64,000 nt of DNA from Amphritea opalescens (GTDB lineage: Bacteria > Pseudomonadota > Gammaproteobacteria > Pseudomonadales > Balneatricaceae). A program made the translations under genes and the position numbers. The DNA is taken from NCBI RefSeq assembly GCF_003957515.1, contig NZ_RQXW01000022.1, forward strand, positions 1 through 64,000, in the 5' to 3' direction. The notes beneath the pieces are model-generated. The model was not told the origin of the DNA. It worked only from the letters and a program-made list of their open reading frames with translations, and did no database searches. Below are positions 49,550 through 60,344 of the stretch, piece by piece. Every line of letters starts with the position of its first letter. Positions within the stretch are counted from its first letter, which is position 1.

Positions 49550-50422
49550 ATGAGCAGTTCTGATCAGCTTCAACGGGTCATATTTGAGCATGCGGATATC
49601 CGCAGTGTTTTGGCCGGTCTCGAACAGAGTTATCAACAAGCGATTGCAAAGCATCACTACCCAAAGTTGATCAATGTGCTGCTGGGTGAAATGATGGCGG
49701 CGGTCAGCCTGCTTAGCGCCACGCTGAAATTTGATGGTCGGTTGTTATTACAGGCTCAAAGCAGTAATCAGGTAAAAATGATGATGGCTGAGTGTAACCA
49801 TCAGCGGGACCTGCGGGCGATTGCCCGTTTTGATGGCGAGTTACCGGAACAGGCTGAGTTTTGTGAACTATTGAAAGGCGGCCAGCTAGTCATCACTATT
49901 GAACCCGATCAAGGGCAGCGCTATCAAGGGGTTGTGCCGCTGGAAGGCTCCCATTTAAGTGAATGCCTCGAAGCTTATTTTCGCTTGTCAGAACAGTTAC
50001 CGACGCAGATCCACCTAGTGGCGGATGAGCATCGGGCGGCTGGGTTTTTGTTGCAGGTTATGCCTGCTAGCGGCGATCCTACCGCAGACTGGGAGCATTT
50101 TAGTAGCCTCTCCGCGACCCTGACCGATACCGAGTTGCTGGAACTGGATAACGCCACGATTTTGCATCGTCTATTCCATGAAGAAGATGGCCGGCTCTAT
50201 GAGGCCGATAAGTTACAGTTTAAATGTGACTGCTCTCGTGAGCGAACCTCTGATGCACTGCGGGCGATGTCGCGGGAAGAGTTAGAGCAGATCGCTCGAG
50301 AAGACGGCAGTGTAGATGTGAGCTGTCAATTTTGTAATGAGCTTTATCAGTTTGATCTGGCGGATATCGCCATGATGTTTTCTGATAGCGCTAAGGTAGA
50401 AGGTTCTGATCAGCTTCACTGA
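49550..50422 (+). CDS. hslO: redox-regulated chaperone Hsp33
   Basis: A 290-aa cytoplasmic holdase that becomes active on oxidation. The zinc-binding redox switch near the C-terminus has the CDC (FKCDCSRER) and CQFC (VSCQFCNELY) pairs that give four Cys ligands. The N-terminal core (FEHADIRSVLAGLEQSY, GEMMAAVSLLSATLKFDG) matches the family. AAGGA lies 6-10 nt before the ATG. Part of the conserved yrfG-hslR-hslO-pckA block. Confidence 0.96.
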   Translation: MSSSDQLQRVIFEHADIRSVLAGLEQSYQQAIAKHHYPKLINVLLGEMMAAVSLLSATLKFDGRLLLQAQSSNQVKMMMAECNHQRDLRAIARFDGELPEQAEFCELLKGGQLVITIEPDQGQRYQGVVPLEGSHLSECLEAYFRLSEQLPTQIHLVADEHRAAGFLLQVMPASGDPTADWEHFSSLSATLTDTELLELDNATILHRLFHEEDGRLYEADKLQFKCDCSRERTSDALRAMSREELEQIAREDGSVDVSCQFCNELYQFDLADIAMMFSDSAKVEGSDQLH

Positions 50423-50638
50423 CAGAATTTAATCATTAAGTTGCTTAAGGTTGGCAGCTATTTTTGTAAAGCGTGACTGAGCATTTTTGTTTTGCCGTTG
50501 ATAAATAGTTAGGCGAATGGTGTTTTGAGTACTTTTTTGACATAATACGCCTCCTTATAATAACGACCCCGTTGGTTTTCCGGCAGGAATTCACAAGATG
50601 TAGGGGCGAGTCCACTTTATTCAGGTAAATTACTTTTT

Positions 50639-50653
50639 TTGGCTAGAAGCCAA
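50639..50653 (+). promoter_or_regulatory. small hairpin near the pckA ribosome site
   Basis: TTGGCT-AGA-AGCCAA (50639-50653); its right arm ends at the AAGGGA that precedes the pckA ATG by 8 nt, so folding could affect translation. Confidence 0.35.
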
Positions 50654-50665
50654 GGGAATCAAGCA

Positions 50666-52213
50666 ATGAGCAAAGAAACCGTGAACACTGTACACGTCAA
50701 TTTGAGCCCGGCTCAGCTAGTTGAAAAAGCCATTCAGCGTGGCGAAGGAATACTCGCTGATTCAGGCGCGTTGGTTGTTGAAACCGGCAAGCGTACAGGT
50801 CGTTCTCCGATGGATCGCTATATCGTTGACGAAGCCAGTACCTCTGATGCAATCCACTGGGGTCCGATCAACCGTCCATTTGATGCAGATAAGTTTGATG
50901 CTCTGTGGGTACGTGTTGAAGAGTATTTGGCTGCTCGCGAACACTTTGTTGCCAATGTTCATGTCGGTTCAGACGTTAATCATTACCTGCCGGTGTTGAT
51001 GACAACTGAAACTGCATGGCAGAATCTGTTTGGTCAAAACCTATTTATTCGTCCTGAAGAGTACAATCCGAAGTCGAAAGAAGAGTGGCAGGTTATCAAT
51101 GCGGCTAACTTCGAGTGCGATCCAGAGCGTGATGGTACTAACAGCGATGGCTGCGTGATCATCAACTTTGCCAAGCGTAAAGTGTTGCTGGCGGGTATGC
51201 GTTATGCGGGCGAAATGAAGAAAGGGATGTTCTCTGTACAGAACTTCCTGCTGCCTGAAAAAGATGTACTGCCAATGCACTGTTCGGCTAACGTCGGCGA
51301 AGATGGCGATACTACATTGTTCTTTGGTCTGTCGGGTACTGGTAAAACAACCCTGTCTGCTGACCCTGAGCGTTATCTGATTGGTGATGACGAGCATGGT
51401 TGGGGCAAAGGCGTTGTCTTCAACCTTGAAGGCGGTTGCTATGCTAAGACTATCGATCTGAGCCAGAAGAATGAGCCTATTATCTGGGATGCTATCCGTT
51501 TCGGCGCAATTGTTGAAAACGTTAAGCTGAACGAAGAGCGCACTGCTGATTACGCTGATACCTCACTGACTCAAAACGGTCGTTGTGCGTATCCTCTGGA
51601 GCACGTTGAAAAACGTACCGCAGAGAACAAAGGTGGCGAGCCTAAAGCGATCGTCTTCCTGACCTGTGACCTGACCGGTGTTCTGCCTCCTGTGTCTATC
51701 CTGTCTAAAGAAGCAGCGGCATACCACTTCTTGTCCGGTTATACCGCGTTGGTGGGTTCGACTGAAATGGGTTCTGGTGAAGGTATTAGATCAACCTTCT
51801 CTACCTGCTTCGGTGCTCCTTTCTTCCCACGTCCAGCTAGCGAATACGCTGACTTGCTGATTAAACGTGTTGAAGAGTTCGGTAGCCAAGTGTACCTGGT
51901 TAACACCGGTTGGACGGGTGGATCTTTTGGTACGGGTTCACGTTTCAATATCCCAACGACGCGCGGTATTATCGCAGCGATCCAGAATGGTGATCTGGTT
52001 GATGTTGAGACTGAACATCTTGACGGTATCAACCTGACCGTACCGACATCGGTACCGGGTGTTGATGCTGGGCTGTTGAATCCTCGTAATACTTGGGCTG
52101 ATAAAGATGCTTACGATGCGACGGCTAAAGATCTGATTAGCCAGTTCACCAGCAACTTTGAGAAGTTTGATGGTGTCGCTGAAACGATCATTGCGGCAGG
52201 CCCGCAAGACTAA
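50666..52213 (+). CDS. pckA: phosphoenolpyruvate carboxykinase (ATP)
   Basis: Converts oxaloacetate and ATP to phosphoenolpyruvate, the entry to gluconeogenesis from organic acids. 515 aa. Visible motifs are [17 protein letters not shown] [15 protein letters not shown], the kinase-1a loop [25 protein letters not shown] for metal and NLEGGCYAK. The ATG at 50666 ([14 protein letters not shown]) is preceded by AGGGA; the TTG frame upstream is rejected. A terminator follows. Fits with the dctPQM uptake genes upstream. Confidence 0.97.
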   Translation: MSKETVNTVHVNLSPAQLVEKAIQRGEGILADSGALVVETGKRTGRSPMDRYIVDEASTSDAIHWGPINRPFDADKFDALWVRVEEYLAAREHFVANVHVGSDVNHYLPVLMTTETAWQNLFGQNLFIRPEEYNPKSKEEWQVINAANFECDPERDGTNSDGCVIINFAKRKVLLAGMRYAGEMKKGMFSVQNFLLPEKDVLPMHCSANVGEDGDTTLFFGLSGTGKTTLSADPERYLIGDDEHGWGKGVVFNLEGGCYAKTIDLSQKNEPIIWDAIRFGAIVENVKLNEERTADYADTSLTQNGRCAYPLEHVEKRTAENKGGEPKAIVFLTCDLTGVLPPVSILSKEAAAYHFLSGYTALVGSTEMGSGEGIRSTFSTCFGAPFFPRPASEYADLLIKRVEEFGSQVYLVNTGWTGGSFGTGSRFNIPTTRGIIAAIQNGDLVDVETEHLDGINLTVPTSVPGVDAGLLNPRNTWADKDAYDATAKDLISQFTSNFEKFDGVAETIIAAGPQD

Positions 52214-52230
52214 GTTAGCGTATCATCCAT

Positions 52231-52258
52231 AAAAAAGGCTCCCTCGGGAGCCTTTTTT
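52231..52258. terminator. bidirectional terminator pckA/ppx
   Basis: AAAAAAGGCTCCC-TC-GGGAGCCTTTTTT between convergent genes. Confidence 0.94.
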
Positions 52259-52297
52259 GCGTTTGGGCGAATGCGTGACTCGCGCTAACAGGATGGG

Positions 52298-53809
52298 CTA
52301 CTTAAATTTAAAGCTGTATCCGGCATTGGCAAGATAGTCTGCTTCCTGCTCTAGATCGGCCTGAGTGAGTGGCTGATGGTTAAGCCAGTTATCAGGGAAG
52401 CTTAGGGATAGGGAGTTATCTGCGGCGGTTAGGTGGAACGAGGGTAGGCGCTCACGACTACGGCTGCGGTTCAGTATAACGGCGAGTCGTAGCAAAATAG
52501 TTAGACGGCCAAAATGCTTCGCTTCCCGTGGTGGTAGTTGCTCTAGGGTCGAGATAGGGAATTTCCGCCGATGTCCCTGCACGATAGCCGCCAGTTGAAT
52601 CTGCTGGCGCTTGGTAAAGCCGGGAAGGTCGGAGTTTAGCAGCAAGTAAGCGCTGTGCTTGTGGTATTGGCTGCGGGCGATGGTCAGGCCTGCTTCGCAG
52701 CAGCGTGCCGCCCAGCTGAGCATATTATGATACTCATTGTTATCGAGGTTCCAACTTTCACGCACTTGGGTTAAAGCGATTAATGCGGTTTGTTCGACCC
52801 GCATAGCCTGCGCTTGATCGACCCGATAGCGCAACATCATGGCGTTGATACTACGCTCTCGCACATCTTCATGGCGCAGGCGCCCGGTCATATCGTAGAG
52901 TAGCCCTTCACGCAGAGCCCCATCTGAAAAGTGGATCTCTTTGATGCCCAGTGATTCAAATGCGGCAGAGAGTATCGCAACACCTGCGGGGAATACCGCG
53001 CGCCGCTCCTCTTTTAAACCGTCGATCTCGATCTCATCCACATGGTTATAGCTGAGGATCTTCTGCTTCAGTTGTTGCAGTGCTGAGGCGCTGACTTTAT
53101 CGGTTGAATAACCTAGGGTGATACAGGCATTACGAACGGCCTTGATAGTGCCGGATGAGCCGACACAGTCTTCCCAGCCGAGACGTCGATAGGTGCGTTT
53201 AATATGTAGCAGCTCACGTAGTGCGCCAAAGACAGCGAGCTGAAAGTTTTTTTCGGTGATCACGCCATTAGGGAAATAGCGGCCATTGAAACTGACGCAG
53301 CCCATCTCAAGGCTTTCGAGCTCTAGCGGTTCGAAGCGTTCACCAATAATAAATTCGGTACTGCCGCCGCCAATATCAATGATCAAGCGGCGGTCGTTAT
53401 CGTCAGCAAGGGTGTGCGAAACGCCAAGATAGATGAGGCGGGCTTCCTCAATACCGGCGATGATTTCAATCGAGCAGCCCATGATTTTTTCCGCTTCAAT
53501 AATAAAATCATCACTGTTGACGGCCTCCCGTAGAGCGTTGGTGCCGACGATTCTGATCTGTTGAGTCGGTATGTCCCGTACCCGCTGGGCAAACCGCTGC
53601 ATGCACTCTAAGCCGCGCTGTATCGCTTCAGAGCTGAGCATGCGGTTTTCATCGAGGCCAGCGGCGAGCTGTACTTTCTCTGATAATAGATCGATCGGCT
53701 GTAATTCGCCCTGAACCAGCTTGGCGACAACGATATGAAAACTGTTCGAGCCTAGGTCGATGGCCGCCAAAAGTGACTGATTATTGGGGCTAGTAGTTTC
53801 CTGATTCAT
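52298..53809 (-). CDS. ppx: exopolyphosphatase
   Basis: A 503-aa enzyme that removes terminal phosphates from polyphosphate; the family also acts on pppGpp. ATP-grasp-like phosphate loops are AAIDLGSNSFHIVVA and RLIIDIGGGSTEFIIGE; TNALREAVN and EARLIYLGV are also typical. The C-terminal half is the HD-like helical domain (residues about 315-500). The usual partner gene ppk is not next to it here. Divergent from trxA, as in pseudomonads. Confidence 0.95.
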   Translation of the reverse strand: MNQETTSPNNQSLLAAIDLGSNSFHIVVAKLVQGELQPIDLLSEKVQLAAGLDENRMLSSEAIQRGLECMQRFAQRVRDIPTQQIRIVGTNALREAVNSDDFIIEAEKIMGCSIEIIAGIEEARLIYLGVSHTLADDNDRRLIIDIGGGSTEFIIGERFEPLELESLEMGCVSFNGRYFPNGVITEKNFQLAVFGALRELLHIKRTYRRLGWEDCVGSSGTIKAVRNACITLGYSTDKVSASALQQLKQKILSYNHVDEIEIDGLKEERRAVFPAGVAILSAAFESLGIKEIHFSDGALREGLLYDMTGRLRHEDVRERSINAMMLRYRVDQAQAMRVEQTALIALTQVRESWNLDNNEYHNMLSWAARCCEAGLTIARSQYHKHSAYLLLNSDLPGFTKRQQIQLAAIVQGHRRKFPISTLEQLPPREAKHFGRLTILLRLAVILNRSRSRERLPSFHLTAADNSLSLSFPDNWLNHQPLTQADLEQEADYLANAGYSFKFK

Positions 53810-54002
53810 AGGGATGCACTTTAAAAAAAAGATAATGCCTCCATCTTAACAGATATATGTTACTGATTAGAGCGCCAGAAACTCTGTTATTGATGTCGAT
53901 ATGGAGATCAGCAGAGGTTCTCGCAGTATTCACAATCCTTTAATGACAGTGGTATGATCGGTATCTATAAATATTTAGTGAATCTCACTGCAGAGGCTTT
54001 TT

Positions 54003-54329
54003 ATGAGTGAAAATATTGTTAACGTAACAGATGCTTCCTTTGAAGATGATGTATTGAAAGCTGATGGCCCGATATTAGTAGATTACTGGGCAGAGTGGTG
54101 TGGCCCTTGTAAAATGATTGCTCCGGTACTGGAAGAGATTGCCAAAGAGTATGATGGCAAGCTGAAAGTCTGTAAGTTAAATATCGATGAAAACAACGAA
54201 ACACCGCCTAAATTTGGTATTCGTGGTATTCCAACACTGATGCTATTTAAAGACGGCAACGTTGAAGCAACAAAAGTAGGTGCATTGTCTAAATCACAAT
54301 TAGCCGCTTTTATTGAAGAAAGCATCTAA
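54003..54329 (+). CDS. trxA: thioredoxin 1
   Basis: A 108-aa cytoplasmic thiol-disulfide reductant. The active site is [13 protein letters not shown], followed by the cis-Pro in [14 protein letters not shown]. Length and sequence fit TrxA. No signal peptide. It lies upstream of rho, the same order as in E. coli and Pseudomonas, with 240 bp between them. Confidence 0.97.
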   Translation: MSENIVNVTDASFEDDVLKADGPILVDYWAEWCGPCKMIAPVLEEIAKEYDGKLKVCKLNIDENNETPPKFGIRGIPTLMLFKDGNVEATKVGALSKSQLAAFIEESI

Positions 54330-54569
54330 ATTATTAGTTGGATAAAATCGTAGGGAGTGACCAAGATCATGGTTTGCTCCCTGATTTACTGGACTCTTTT
54401 TAACCAACGCATTATAGTGTTACCTCCAAACACCGGATTCTGTTCCAGAACCCTAAGAAATACTCTGGTTTAGAACTCTAATTTCACATTATCAATTCAA
54501 TCTGACCCGAATAGTTTTTTTGCTGTTCCGCTCAAGGCGTTGACCTGTCTCCCTACACTACATATACCT
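54330..54569 (+). promoter_or_regulatory. trxA-rho spacer and rho leader
   Basis: Starts with a hairpin AGGGAG/CTCCCT with inner pairing (54352-54382) without T run, then a stretch from about 54410 to 54560 that is rich in C and T and poor in G. Such sequence suits Rho loading, and rho is known to control itself by termination in its leader. No gene is visible. Confidence 0.45.
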
Positions 54570-55829
54570 ATGAATCTTACCGAACTTAAAAAGAAAAGCG
54601 TCCCCGAATTGCTAGAAATAGCGAAAGAGATGGGACTTGATAACCTGGGGCGATCCCGTAAACAAGATGTTATTTTTGCGATTCTTAAGCGTCATGCTAA
54701 GGGTGGCGAGGATATATACGGCGATGGCGTGTTGGAAATTTTACAAGATGGCTTCGGTTTTCTCCGGTCGGCAGAGGGTTCATACCTTGCCGGACCTGAT
54801 GATATCTATGTTTCGCCGAGTCAGATCCGCCGCTTTAATCTGCGTACCGGTGACACTATTTCCGGTAAGATCCGTCCGCCAAAAGACAGCGAGCGTTATT
54901 TTGCCCTGCTGAAAGTTGACCAGATCAACTTTGATAAGCCGGAAAATGCCAAAAACAAAATTCTATTTGAAAACCTGACGCCGCTGTTTGCGCAAGAACG
55001 GTTGAAGATGGAATTAGGTAATGGCAGTACCGAAGACTTGACCGCCCGTGTTATCGACCTGGTTTGCCCAATGGGTAAAGGCCAGCGGGCGCTGTTAGTG
55101 TCTCCGCCGAAGGCGGGTAAAACCCTGATGCTGCAGAATATTGCTAATTCTATTAAACGGAACAACCCAGAAGTTCACCTGATCGTCTTGCTGATCGATG
55201 AGCGTCCAGAGGAAGTGACCGAGATGCAGCGGACTGTTCGTGGTGAAGTAGTTGCCTCTACCTTTGATGAGCCTCCTTCACGTCACGTGCAGGTTGCCGA
55301 GATGGTGCTGGAAAAAGCCAAGCGCTTGACCGAGCACAAACAGGATGTGGTTATCCTGCTCGACTCCATTACCCGTTTAGCCCGTGCTTATAACACCGTT
55401 ATCCCATCGTCCGGTAAAGTACTCACCGGTGGTGTAGATGCCCATGCTCTAGAACGCCCTAAGCGTTTCTTTGGTGCGGCGCGTAACATCGAAGAGGGTG
55501 GCAGTTTGACGATTATCGCTACCGCCTTGGTTGATACCGGTTCGAAGATGGATGAAGTAATCTTCGAAGAGTTTAAAGGTACGGGTAACTCCGAAGTGCA
55601 TCTGGATCGTAAAGTGGCTGAGAAGCGGGTCTATCCTGCCTTCAATATCCGCCGTTCAGGCACCCGCCGTGAAGATCTGCTGACCACTGAAGAAGAGCTG
55701 CAACGGATGTGGATTCTGCGTAAGTTGCTGGATCCAATGGAAGACTCTGCCGCGATCGAGTTTGTACTCGATAAGTTGAAAGACTTCAAAACGAACGACG
55801 AATTTTTCCTCTCTATGCGTCGTTCATAA
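54570..55829 (+). CDS. rho: transcription termination factor Rho
   Basis: A 419-aa hexameric helicase that ends transcripts, the same length as E. coli Rho. N-terminal [23 protein letters not shown]-binding cold-shock-like domain with GFGFLRS, Walker [12 protein letters not shown], Walker [17 protein letters not shown] and the Q/R loops ([20 protein letters not shown] in parts). The ATG at 54570 matches homologues; the ATG-like start at 54540 is rejected. Has its own terminator. Confidence 0.98.
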   Translation: MNLTELKKKSVPELLEIAKEMGLDNLGRSRKQDVIFAILKRHAKGGEDIYGDGVLEILQDGFGFLRSAEGSYLAGPDDIYVSPSQIRRFNLRTGDTISGKIRPPKDSERYFALLKVDQINFDKPENAKNKILFENLTPLFAQERLKMELGNGSTEDLTARVIDLVCPMGKGQRALLVSPPKAGKTLMLQNIANSIKRNNPEVHLIVLLIDERPEEVTEMQRTVRGEVVASTFDEPPSRHVQVAEMVLEKAKRLTEHKQDVVILLDSITRLARAYNTVIPSSGKVLTGGVDAHALERPKRFFGAARNIEEGGSLTIIATALVDTGSKMDEVIFEEFKGTGNSEVHLDRKVAEKRVYPAFNIRRSGTRREDLLTTEEELQRMWILRKLLDPMEDSAAIEFVLDKLKDFKTNDEFFLSMRRS

Positions 55830-55847
55830 TTCATATCTTTGTTATCA

Positions 55848-55876
55848 AAGGGTAAGCTTAACGCTTGCCCTTTTTT
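55848..55876 (+). terminator. terminator of rho
   Basis: AAAGGGTAAGC-TTAAC-GCTTGCCC with one G-T pair, then six T. It lies only 14 bp before ubiD. Confidence 0.88.
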
Positions 55877-55889
55877 ATAGCTGAATATT

Positions 55890-57371
55890 ATGTCAAACCT
55901 GAAATATAAAGACCTGCGCGACTTTATCCACAGCCTTGAACAGCAGGGCGAGCTGGTACGCATTAGCACCGAAGTAGATCCTAATCTCGAAATAACGGAG
56001 ATCTGCGATCGCACTCTCAAGGCGGGCGGCCCTGCACTGCTGTTTGAAAATCCCAAAGGCTATGATTATCCCGTGCTGGCAAACCTCTTTGGTACGCCGC
56101 GGCGGGTAGCGCTGGGTATGGGACAAGAGGATGTCGCCAGTCTGCGAGAAGTCGGCAAATTGCTGGCGATGCTCAAGGAACCTGAGCCACCCAAGGGGAT
56201 GAAAGACGCTTGGGAAAAGCTGCCGATCTTCAAGCAGGTGCTGAATATGGGGCCGAAAAAGGTCCGTAATGCCGCCTGCCAGACCCATGTGATTGAAGGC
56301 GATGATGTGGATCTGGGTAAGCTTCCGGTGCAGCGCTGCTGGCCTGGGGATGCCGGTCCGTTAGTCACTTGGCCGCTGGTTATTACCCGAGGCCCGAATA
56401 AATCGCGGCAAAATCTGGGAATCTATCGGCAGCAGGTGATCGGTAAAAATAAACTGATCATGCGGTGGTTGGCGCATCGTGGTGGCGCACTGGATTTCCG
56501 TGAATGGCAAGAACAGCATCCGGGGGAGAACTTCCCCGTGGCGGTGGCTTTAGGCGCGGACCCTGCGACGATTCTAGGGGCGGTCACACCGGTACCGGAT
56601 AGTCTTTCTGAGTATGCTTTTGCAGGCCTGTTGCGCGGTGGTAAAACCGAAGTGACCCAGTGTATTGGCAGTGACTTACAGGTGCCGGCCAGCGCTGAGT
56701 TTATTCTAGAGGGTTATATCAGCCCTGATGAAATGGCTGACGAAGGCCCTTTCGGCGATCATACCGGGTATTACAACGAGGTCGATAGCTTCCCCGTGTT
56801 TACTGTGGAGCGGATTACTCACCGGCCAGATCCTATCTATCACAGCACCTATACCGGTCGTCCACCGGATGAGCCTGCGGTGCTAGGGTTGGCACTTAAC
56901 GAAGTATTCGTGCCTATTTTGCAGAAGCAGTTTCCTGAAATCACCGATTTCTATTTGCCGCCGGAAGGCTGTTCCTATCGTATGGCCATTGTGACCATGA
57001 AGAAGCAGTATCCGGGCCATGCAAAGCGGGTGATGATGGGGGTTTGGTCATTCCTGCGGCAGTTCATGTACACCAAGTTTGTGATTGTCTGCGATGATGA
57101 TATCAATGCCCGAGACTGGAACGATGTGATTTGGGCGATTACGACACGGATGGACCCGATTCGGGATACCACCCTGATCGATAATACGCCGATCGATTAT
57201 CTCGATTTTGCTTCACCGGTCTCAGGGTTAGGCTCAAAGATGGGTATGGATGCCACCAATAAGTGGCCCGGTGAAACGACTCGTGAATGGGGAGAGCCCA
57301 TTGTGATGTCGGATGAAGTGAAGCAACGGGTCGACGATATCTGGGATCAGCTTGGTATTACCAGTGACTAA
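55890..57371 (+). CDS. ubiD: 4-hydroxy-3-polyprenylbenzoate decarboxylase
   Basis: A 493-aa prenylated-FMN enzyme of ubiquinone synthesis. Cofactor-binding stretches include [16 protein letters not shown] and the catalytic Glu in [15 protein letters not shown]. The start [21 protein letters not shown] is typical. The last 8 bp overlap the next gene, a ferredoxin-type reductase. Position after rho is shared with Pseudomonas. Confidence 0.96.
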   Translation: MSNLKYKDLRDFIHSLEQQGELVRISTEVDPNLEITEICDRTLKAGGPALLFENPKGYDYPVLANLFGTPRRVALGMGQEDVASLREVGKLLAMLKEPEPPKGMKDAWEKLPIFKQVLNMGPKKVRNAACQTHVIEGDDVDLGKLPVQRCWPGDAGPLVTWPLVITRGPNKSRQNLGIYRQQVIGKNKLIMRWLAHRGGALDFREWQEQHPGENFPVAVALGADPATILGAVTPVPDSLSEYAFAGLLRGGKTEVTQCIGSDLQVPASAEFILEGYISPDEMADEGPFGDHTGYYNEVDSFPVFTVERITHRPDPIYHSTYTGRPPDEPAVLGLALNEVFVPILQKQFPEITDFYLPPEGCSYRMAIVTMKKQYPGHAKRVMMGVWSFLRQFMYTKFVIVCDDDINARDWNDVIWAITTRMDPIRDTTLIDNTPIDYLDFASPVSGLGSKMGMDATNKWPGETTREWGEPIVMSDEVKQRVDDIWDQLGITSD

Positions 57372-58398
57372 GCGTTATCGCATCACCGTTAATGAACAGC
57401 ATGTTATCGAAGCCGACGCAGGTGTGTCGATATTCGATAGCCTGTCGCGCGCGGGTTACCGCATGCGGATTAGTTGTCGTAATGGGGTGTGCCAGATTTG
57501 TAAAACAACGCTGTTGCAGGGCGCTATTGTGCAGCGTTACCCCGCGCTTGAGCTGTGCTTGGATGAAGGCGATAATGCCGCGCAGATTTATGCATGTACT
57601 GCGGTGCCCCGCAGTGATATTAGGATAGCCATCGATGGGCTGCTACGCCCAGGAGAGTTACGAGTGAAAAAACTGGTTTGCGATATCGCCGCCATTGAGC
57701 AGTTGAGTCATGATGTGTATCGGGTGCGTTTGCATCTCCCTGTGACCGGACGTCAGGCTGTTGAGTTTCATGCGGGTCAGTATCTCGAAATTATTCTGCC
57801 CGATCAGCGCCGCGCCGCTTTCTCTATCGGTAGTGCGCCCGATTTTAGTAGTGATCTTGAGCTGCATATCCGCAAGATACCCGATGGTGAAATGTCACTG
57901 GCTATTATTGAGCATCTCACTCACCAGCCTAGTGTTGAAATCGAGTTACCGAAGGGCGATTGTTATCTCACTGCCGATCAGTTGGCGCCGGATACCACGG
58001 TTATTTTGGCGGCTGCTAGCACCGGATTTTCACAGATTAAGAGTATCGCCGAGCATCTGTTGGCGAACCAGGTAGCTAACCCTATTCATATTTACTGGGG
58101 CGCTCGGGTCGAGGCGGACTTCTATCTTGAAAAGCTACCTCTGCAATGGGCTGCAGAGCATACCAACGTTCATGTTCATTTCGTTATCAGTGAGCCGGAT
58201 AACAGCCCTGGCTGGTCTGGCCGTACGGCGCTGTTGCCGGAAGCGATTGTGGCGGATTTCGAGCATTTTGATCATGTTGAGATCTTCACCAGTGGGTCAC
58301 CGAGCATGGTTTACGCATTGGCTGACGCCTGTGAAGCCAAGGGATTACAAGATACGCAGATCCATTCGGATGTGTTTGCTTACGCGCCGCGCAAATAA
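57364..58398 (+). CDS. 2Fe-2S/FAD/NAD(P)H reductase next to ubiD
   Basis: A protein of about 344 aa that fuses an N-terminal plant-type ferredoxin domain (Cys ligands in [12 protein letters not shown] and a distal YACTAV) to an FAD domain ([24 protein letters not shown]) and a NAD(P)-binding domain ([16 protein letters not shown], final [11 protein letters not shown]). It is of the type annotated as CDP-6-deoxy-3,4-glucoseen reductase in Pseudomonas, probably a flavin or electron-transfer reductase. The start is GTG at 57364, or TTG at 57352; both overlap ubiD. Overlap and position hint at a role with UbiD or its flavin cofactor (inference). Confidence 0.85.
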   Translation: MTKRYRITVNEQHVIEADAGVSIFDSLSRAGYRMRISCRNGVCQICKTTLLQGAIVQRYPALELCLDEGDNAAQIYACTAVPRSDIRIAIDGLLRPGELRVKKLVCDIAAIEQLSHDVYRVRLHLPVTGRQAVEFHAGQYLEIILPDQRRAAFSIGSAPDFSSDLELHIRKIPDGEMSLAIIEHLTHQPSVEIELPKGDCYLTADQLAPDTTVILAAASTGFSQIKSIAEHLLANQVANPIHIYWGARVEADFYLEKLPLQWAAEHTNVHVHFVISEPDNSPGWSGRTALLPEAIVADFEHFDHVEIFTSGSPSMVYALADACEAKGLQDTQIHSDVFAYAPRK

Positions 58399-58417
58399 AA
58401 TCGGTGTTAATCAGATG

Positions 58418-58450
58418 AACAACCAAGAGTGGTGAGTGCTCTTGGTTGTT
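58418..58450 (+). terminator. hairpin behind the reductase gene
   Basis: AACAACCAAGAG and CTCTTGGTTGTT form a perfect 12-bp stem around TGGTGAGTG; the T run is short (TTGTTT). Confidence 0.7.
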
Positions 58451-58504
58451 TAGAGGTTAAACATCGTCAGGCAGCATGTCTGCCGTTTTATGCAACCTTC
58501 GGTA

Positions 58505-58891
58505 TTATTGAGTCACCATCTTTTTGGCTTGAGGTGCCGCCATCATTTTCTGTGCACCGCCTTTTTTCTGATTGGCCGCCATAACCTTGGCATCTTTCAC
58601 GGTCAAATTAACCAAGGACTCCGCTAACGCTTTAATATCCGCATTGCTGCTGCGGATGAATCGCTTCGCTTCTTTATTGACGCTGCTGACAGTTGCCGCG
58701 CTGGTGTCCAATCCTCCGTTGGGCGCTATGTGCAGACAGATATAGCCTGTGCCTTCACTGCCGTATGCGCAGAAACTCTCACTGCACTCCATACAGCCCG
58801 CGCCACCGGCGTTGGGATCGCACAACCATGCGGCTTGTCCTGCCGTAGAATAAAGCCCAATCATGATCATGCATGCTTTTAATAATTTCAT
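58505..58891 (-). CDS. secreted Cys-rich protein, unknown function
   Basis: A 128-aa protein with a signal peptide over about residues 1-20 (ending GQA before AWLCDP). The N-terminal part of the mature chain has five Cys between residues 24 and 52 (CDPNAGGAGCMEC, SFCAYG, YICLH), and the C-terminal part is a helical, Lys/Ala/Gln-rich tail (AANQKKGGAQKMMAAPQAKK). The Cys pattern suggests disulfides in the periplasm. I do not recognise a family. Confidence 0.7.
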   Translation of the reverse strand: MKLLKACMIMIGLYSTAGQAAWLCDPNAGGAGCMECSESFCAYGSEGTGYICLHIAPNGGLDTSAATVSSVNKEAKRFIRSSNADIKALAESLVNLTVKDAKVMAANQKKGGAQKMMAAPQAKKMVTQ

Positions 58892-59019
58892 ATGACTACC
58901 TGTCGCTAATTAACGTGAATATGCCAAGGTTATGATCTTAGCAACCTAGGGAATAATAGATAGCTGTCGCGAACGACAGGGTATTGTTCATTAGCGCTGT
59001 AGGGGTTGCTGGTGGCAAT

Positions 59020-59042
59020 AAAAAAGAGAGCCAATGGCTCTC
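59020..59042 (-). terminator. terminator of the hemCDXY operon
   Basis: GAGAGCC-AAT-GGCTCTC; on the minus strand followed by a T run (A at 59020-59025). Confidence 0.88.
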
Positions 59043-59087
59043 TTCTAAATATGCTATTTACTTCGTCTCGCGACGGGTATCAATGCT

Positions 59088-60344
59088 TTAAAGCGGTGTG
59101 ATTTTGGTGCTGCTGCCTTTGTTTGGCAACGGCAGGGCGGGAAGCCCACCCCCAATCACGCTAAGGTGCTGGTCCATCAATTGACGCAACTTGTCTGCTT
59201 CGCCGAGATTCTTCAGCAGTCTTGCTAATTCGCTGAGTGTTTCGGCTTTAGGGTTTTGCTCCAAGCTTTGTTCGAAGTAGCTCACGGCCTTGCCCCAGTG
59301 CTGATTGCGCTGTGACAGACGGCCTAATGTCAGTAGTAGATCGGCATTGAGTGGATCATCTTTCAGCCAGCGATTAGCCGCTTCTAGCTGTTTCTTCGGA
59401 TTCTCACCTTCGATACGACCATAGAGGTTGATCAGCTCGTTATCACCCTTGCGATTGATCAAATCACGCAAGACAGGTTCGGCTTTGGCTTCTGCACCGA
59501 TACTCACGAGTAGTTGGGTATAGTGGCGAGCCAAGATATCGTCTTGGGCCAGTTGGCCGGGCATGTTATGCCAGGTTTCAGCTAATGCTTTACGCTGTTC
59601 TTCGGGTGAGCTGCCTTCGGTGATGCTCTGTTCTAATAGATTCTGGTAGCAGAGTTGTTCCGTTTCGAGCAGCTTCTCGGGTTTCATCGCTTTGTTTTTC
59701 CGCAGTAACGGAATCAAATCTTTCACCGCCTGCCAGTCATGCAGCTGAATATAAACCTTGTTCAGCAGTTTCATCACATAGGTGTTTTTTGGGGCTTTCT
59801 TGCGCAGGCTTAGCAGGGTGGCAAGGCTGGGTTCGAGTTGGCCACGGGCCAATTGAGTTTGCGCCTGATTGATACCAACAGCGATTTCGGCTTCTGGTGT
59901 GGTGGTTCTGGCTTTTTGTAGCAGTTCATCGCAAGCTTTTTCGTCACCCTGTTCTTGCGCTGCGTGGGCGGCGGCAAGATAGTTGATCAGTGGCAGGTCG
60001 GCGTTATCGGCAGACATCGACAGCAGTCGTTGGGCTTTCCACCAGTTACCTTCAGATAACGCGATCAAACCTTTCAGGGTTTTATCATGGGCGATACGGC
60101 TTTTACGGCTACCGCTCCATAGGCGTAGGCGAGTGCCTGATTTGAGGGAGCGGTTAAAGAGATTAATGCCCCAGTGGAGCGCGAAAAACAGTACCACAAC
60201 CAGTACGAGAAAGACCCAGAGGCTCATTTCGATGGTGGTCTGGCCGTAGGCAAACAGGGTGTAGCCTGAATCCTGGATCATTTTTTGGCCGATCCAGGTG
60301 CCCGCAAAGAGGAATAATAACAGCAGGATAAATATGCGTTTCAT
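59088..60344 (-). CDS. hemY: heme biosynthesis-associated TPR protein HemY
   Basis: A 418-aa inner membrane protein. Two spans lie at residues about 3-20 and 42-62; the rest is helical with TPR repeats (NYLAAAHAAQEQGDEKACDEL, YFEQSLEQNPKAETLSELARLL in pieces). It belongs to the proteobacterial HemY family, which accompanies hemCD and is not the protoporphyrinogen oxidase of the same name in Gram-positives. Its exact job in heme synthesis is not settled. Overlaps hemX by one base (TGATG), last gene of the operon. Confidence 0.9.
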   Translation of the reverse strand: MKRIFILLLLFLFAGTWIGQKMIQDSGYTLFAYGQTTIEMSLWVFLVLVVVLFFALHWGINLFNRSLKSGTRLRLWSGSRKSRIAHDKTLKGLIALSEGNWWKAQRLLSMSADNADLPLINYLAAAHAAQEQGDEKACDELLQKARTTTPEAEIAVGINQAQTQLARGQLEPSLATLLSLRKKAPKNTYVMKLLNKVYIQLHDWQAVKDLIPLLRKNKAMKPEKLLETEQLCYQNLLEQSITEGSSPEEQRKALAETWHNMPGQLAQDDILARHYTQLLVSIGAEAKAEPVLRDLINRKGDNELINLYGRIEGENPKKQLEAANRWLKDDPLNADLLLTLGRLSQRNQHWGKAVSYFEQSLEQNPKAETLSELARLLKNLGEADKLRQLMDQHLSVIGGGLPALPLPNKGSSTKITPL

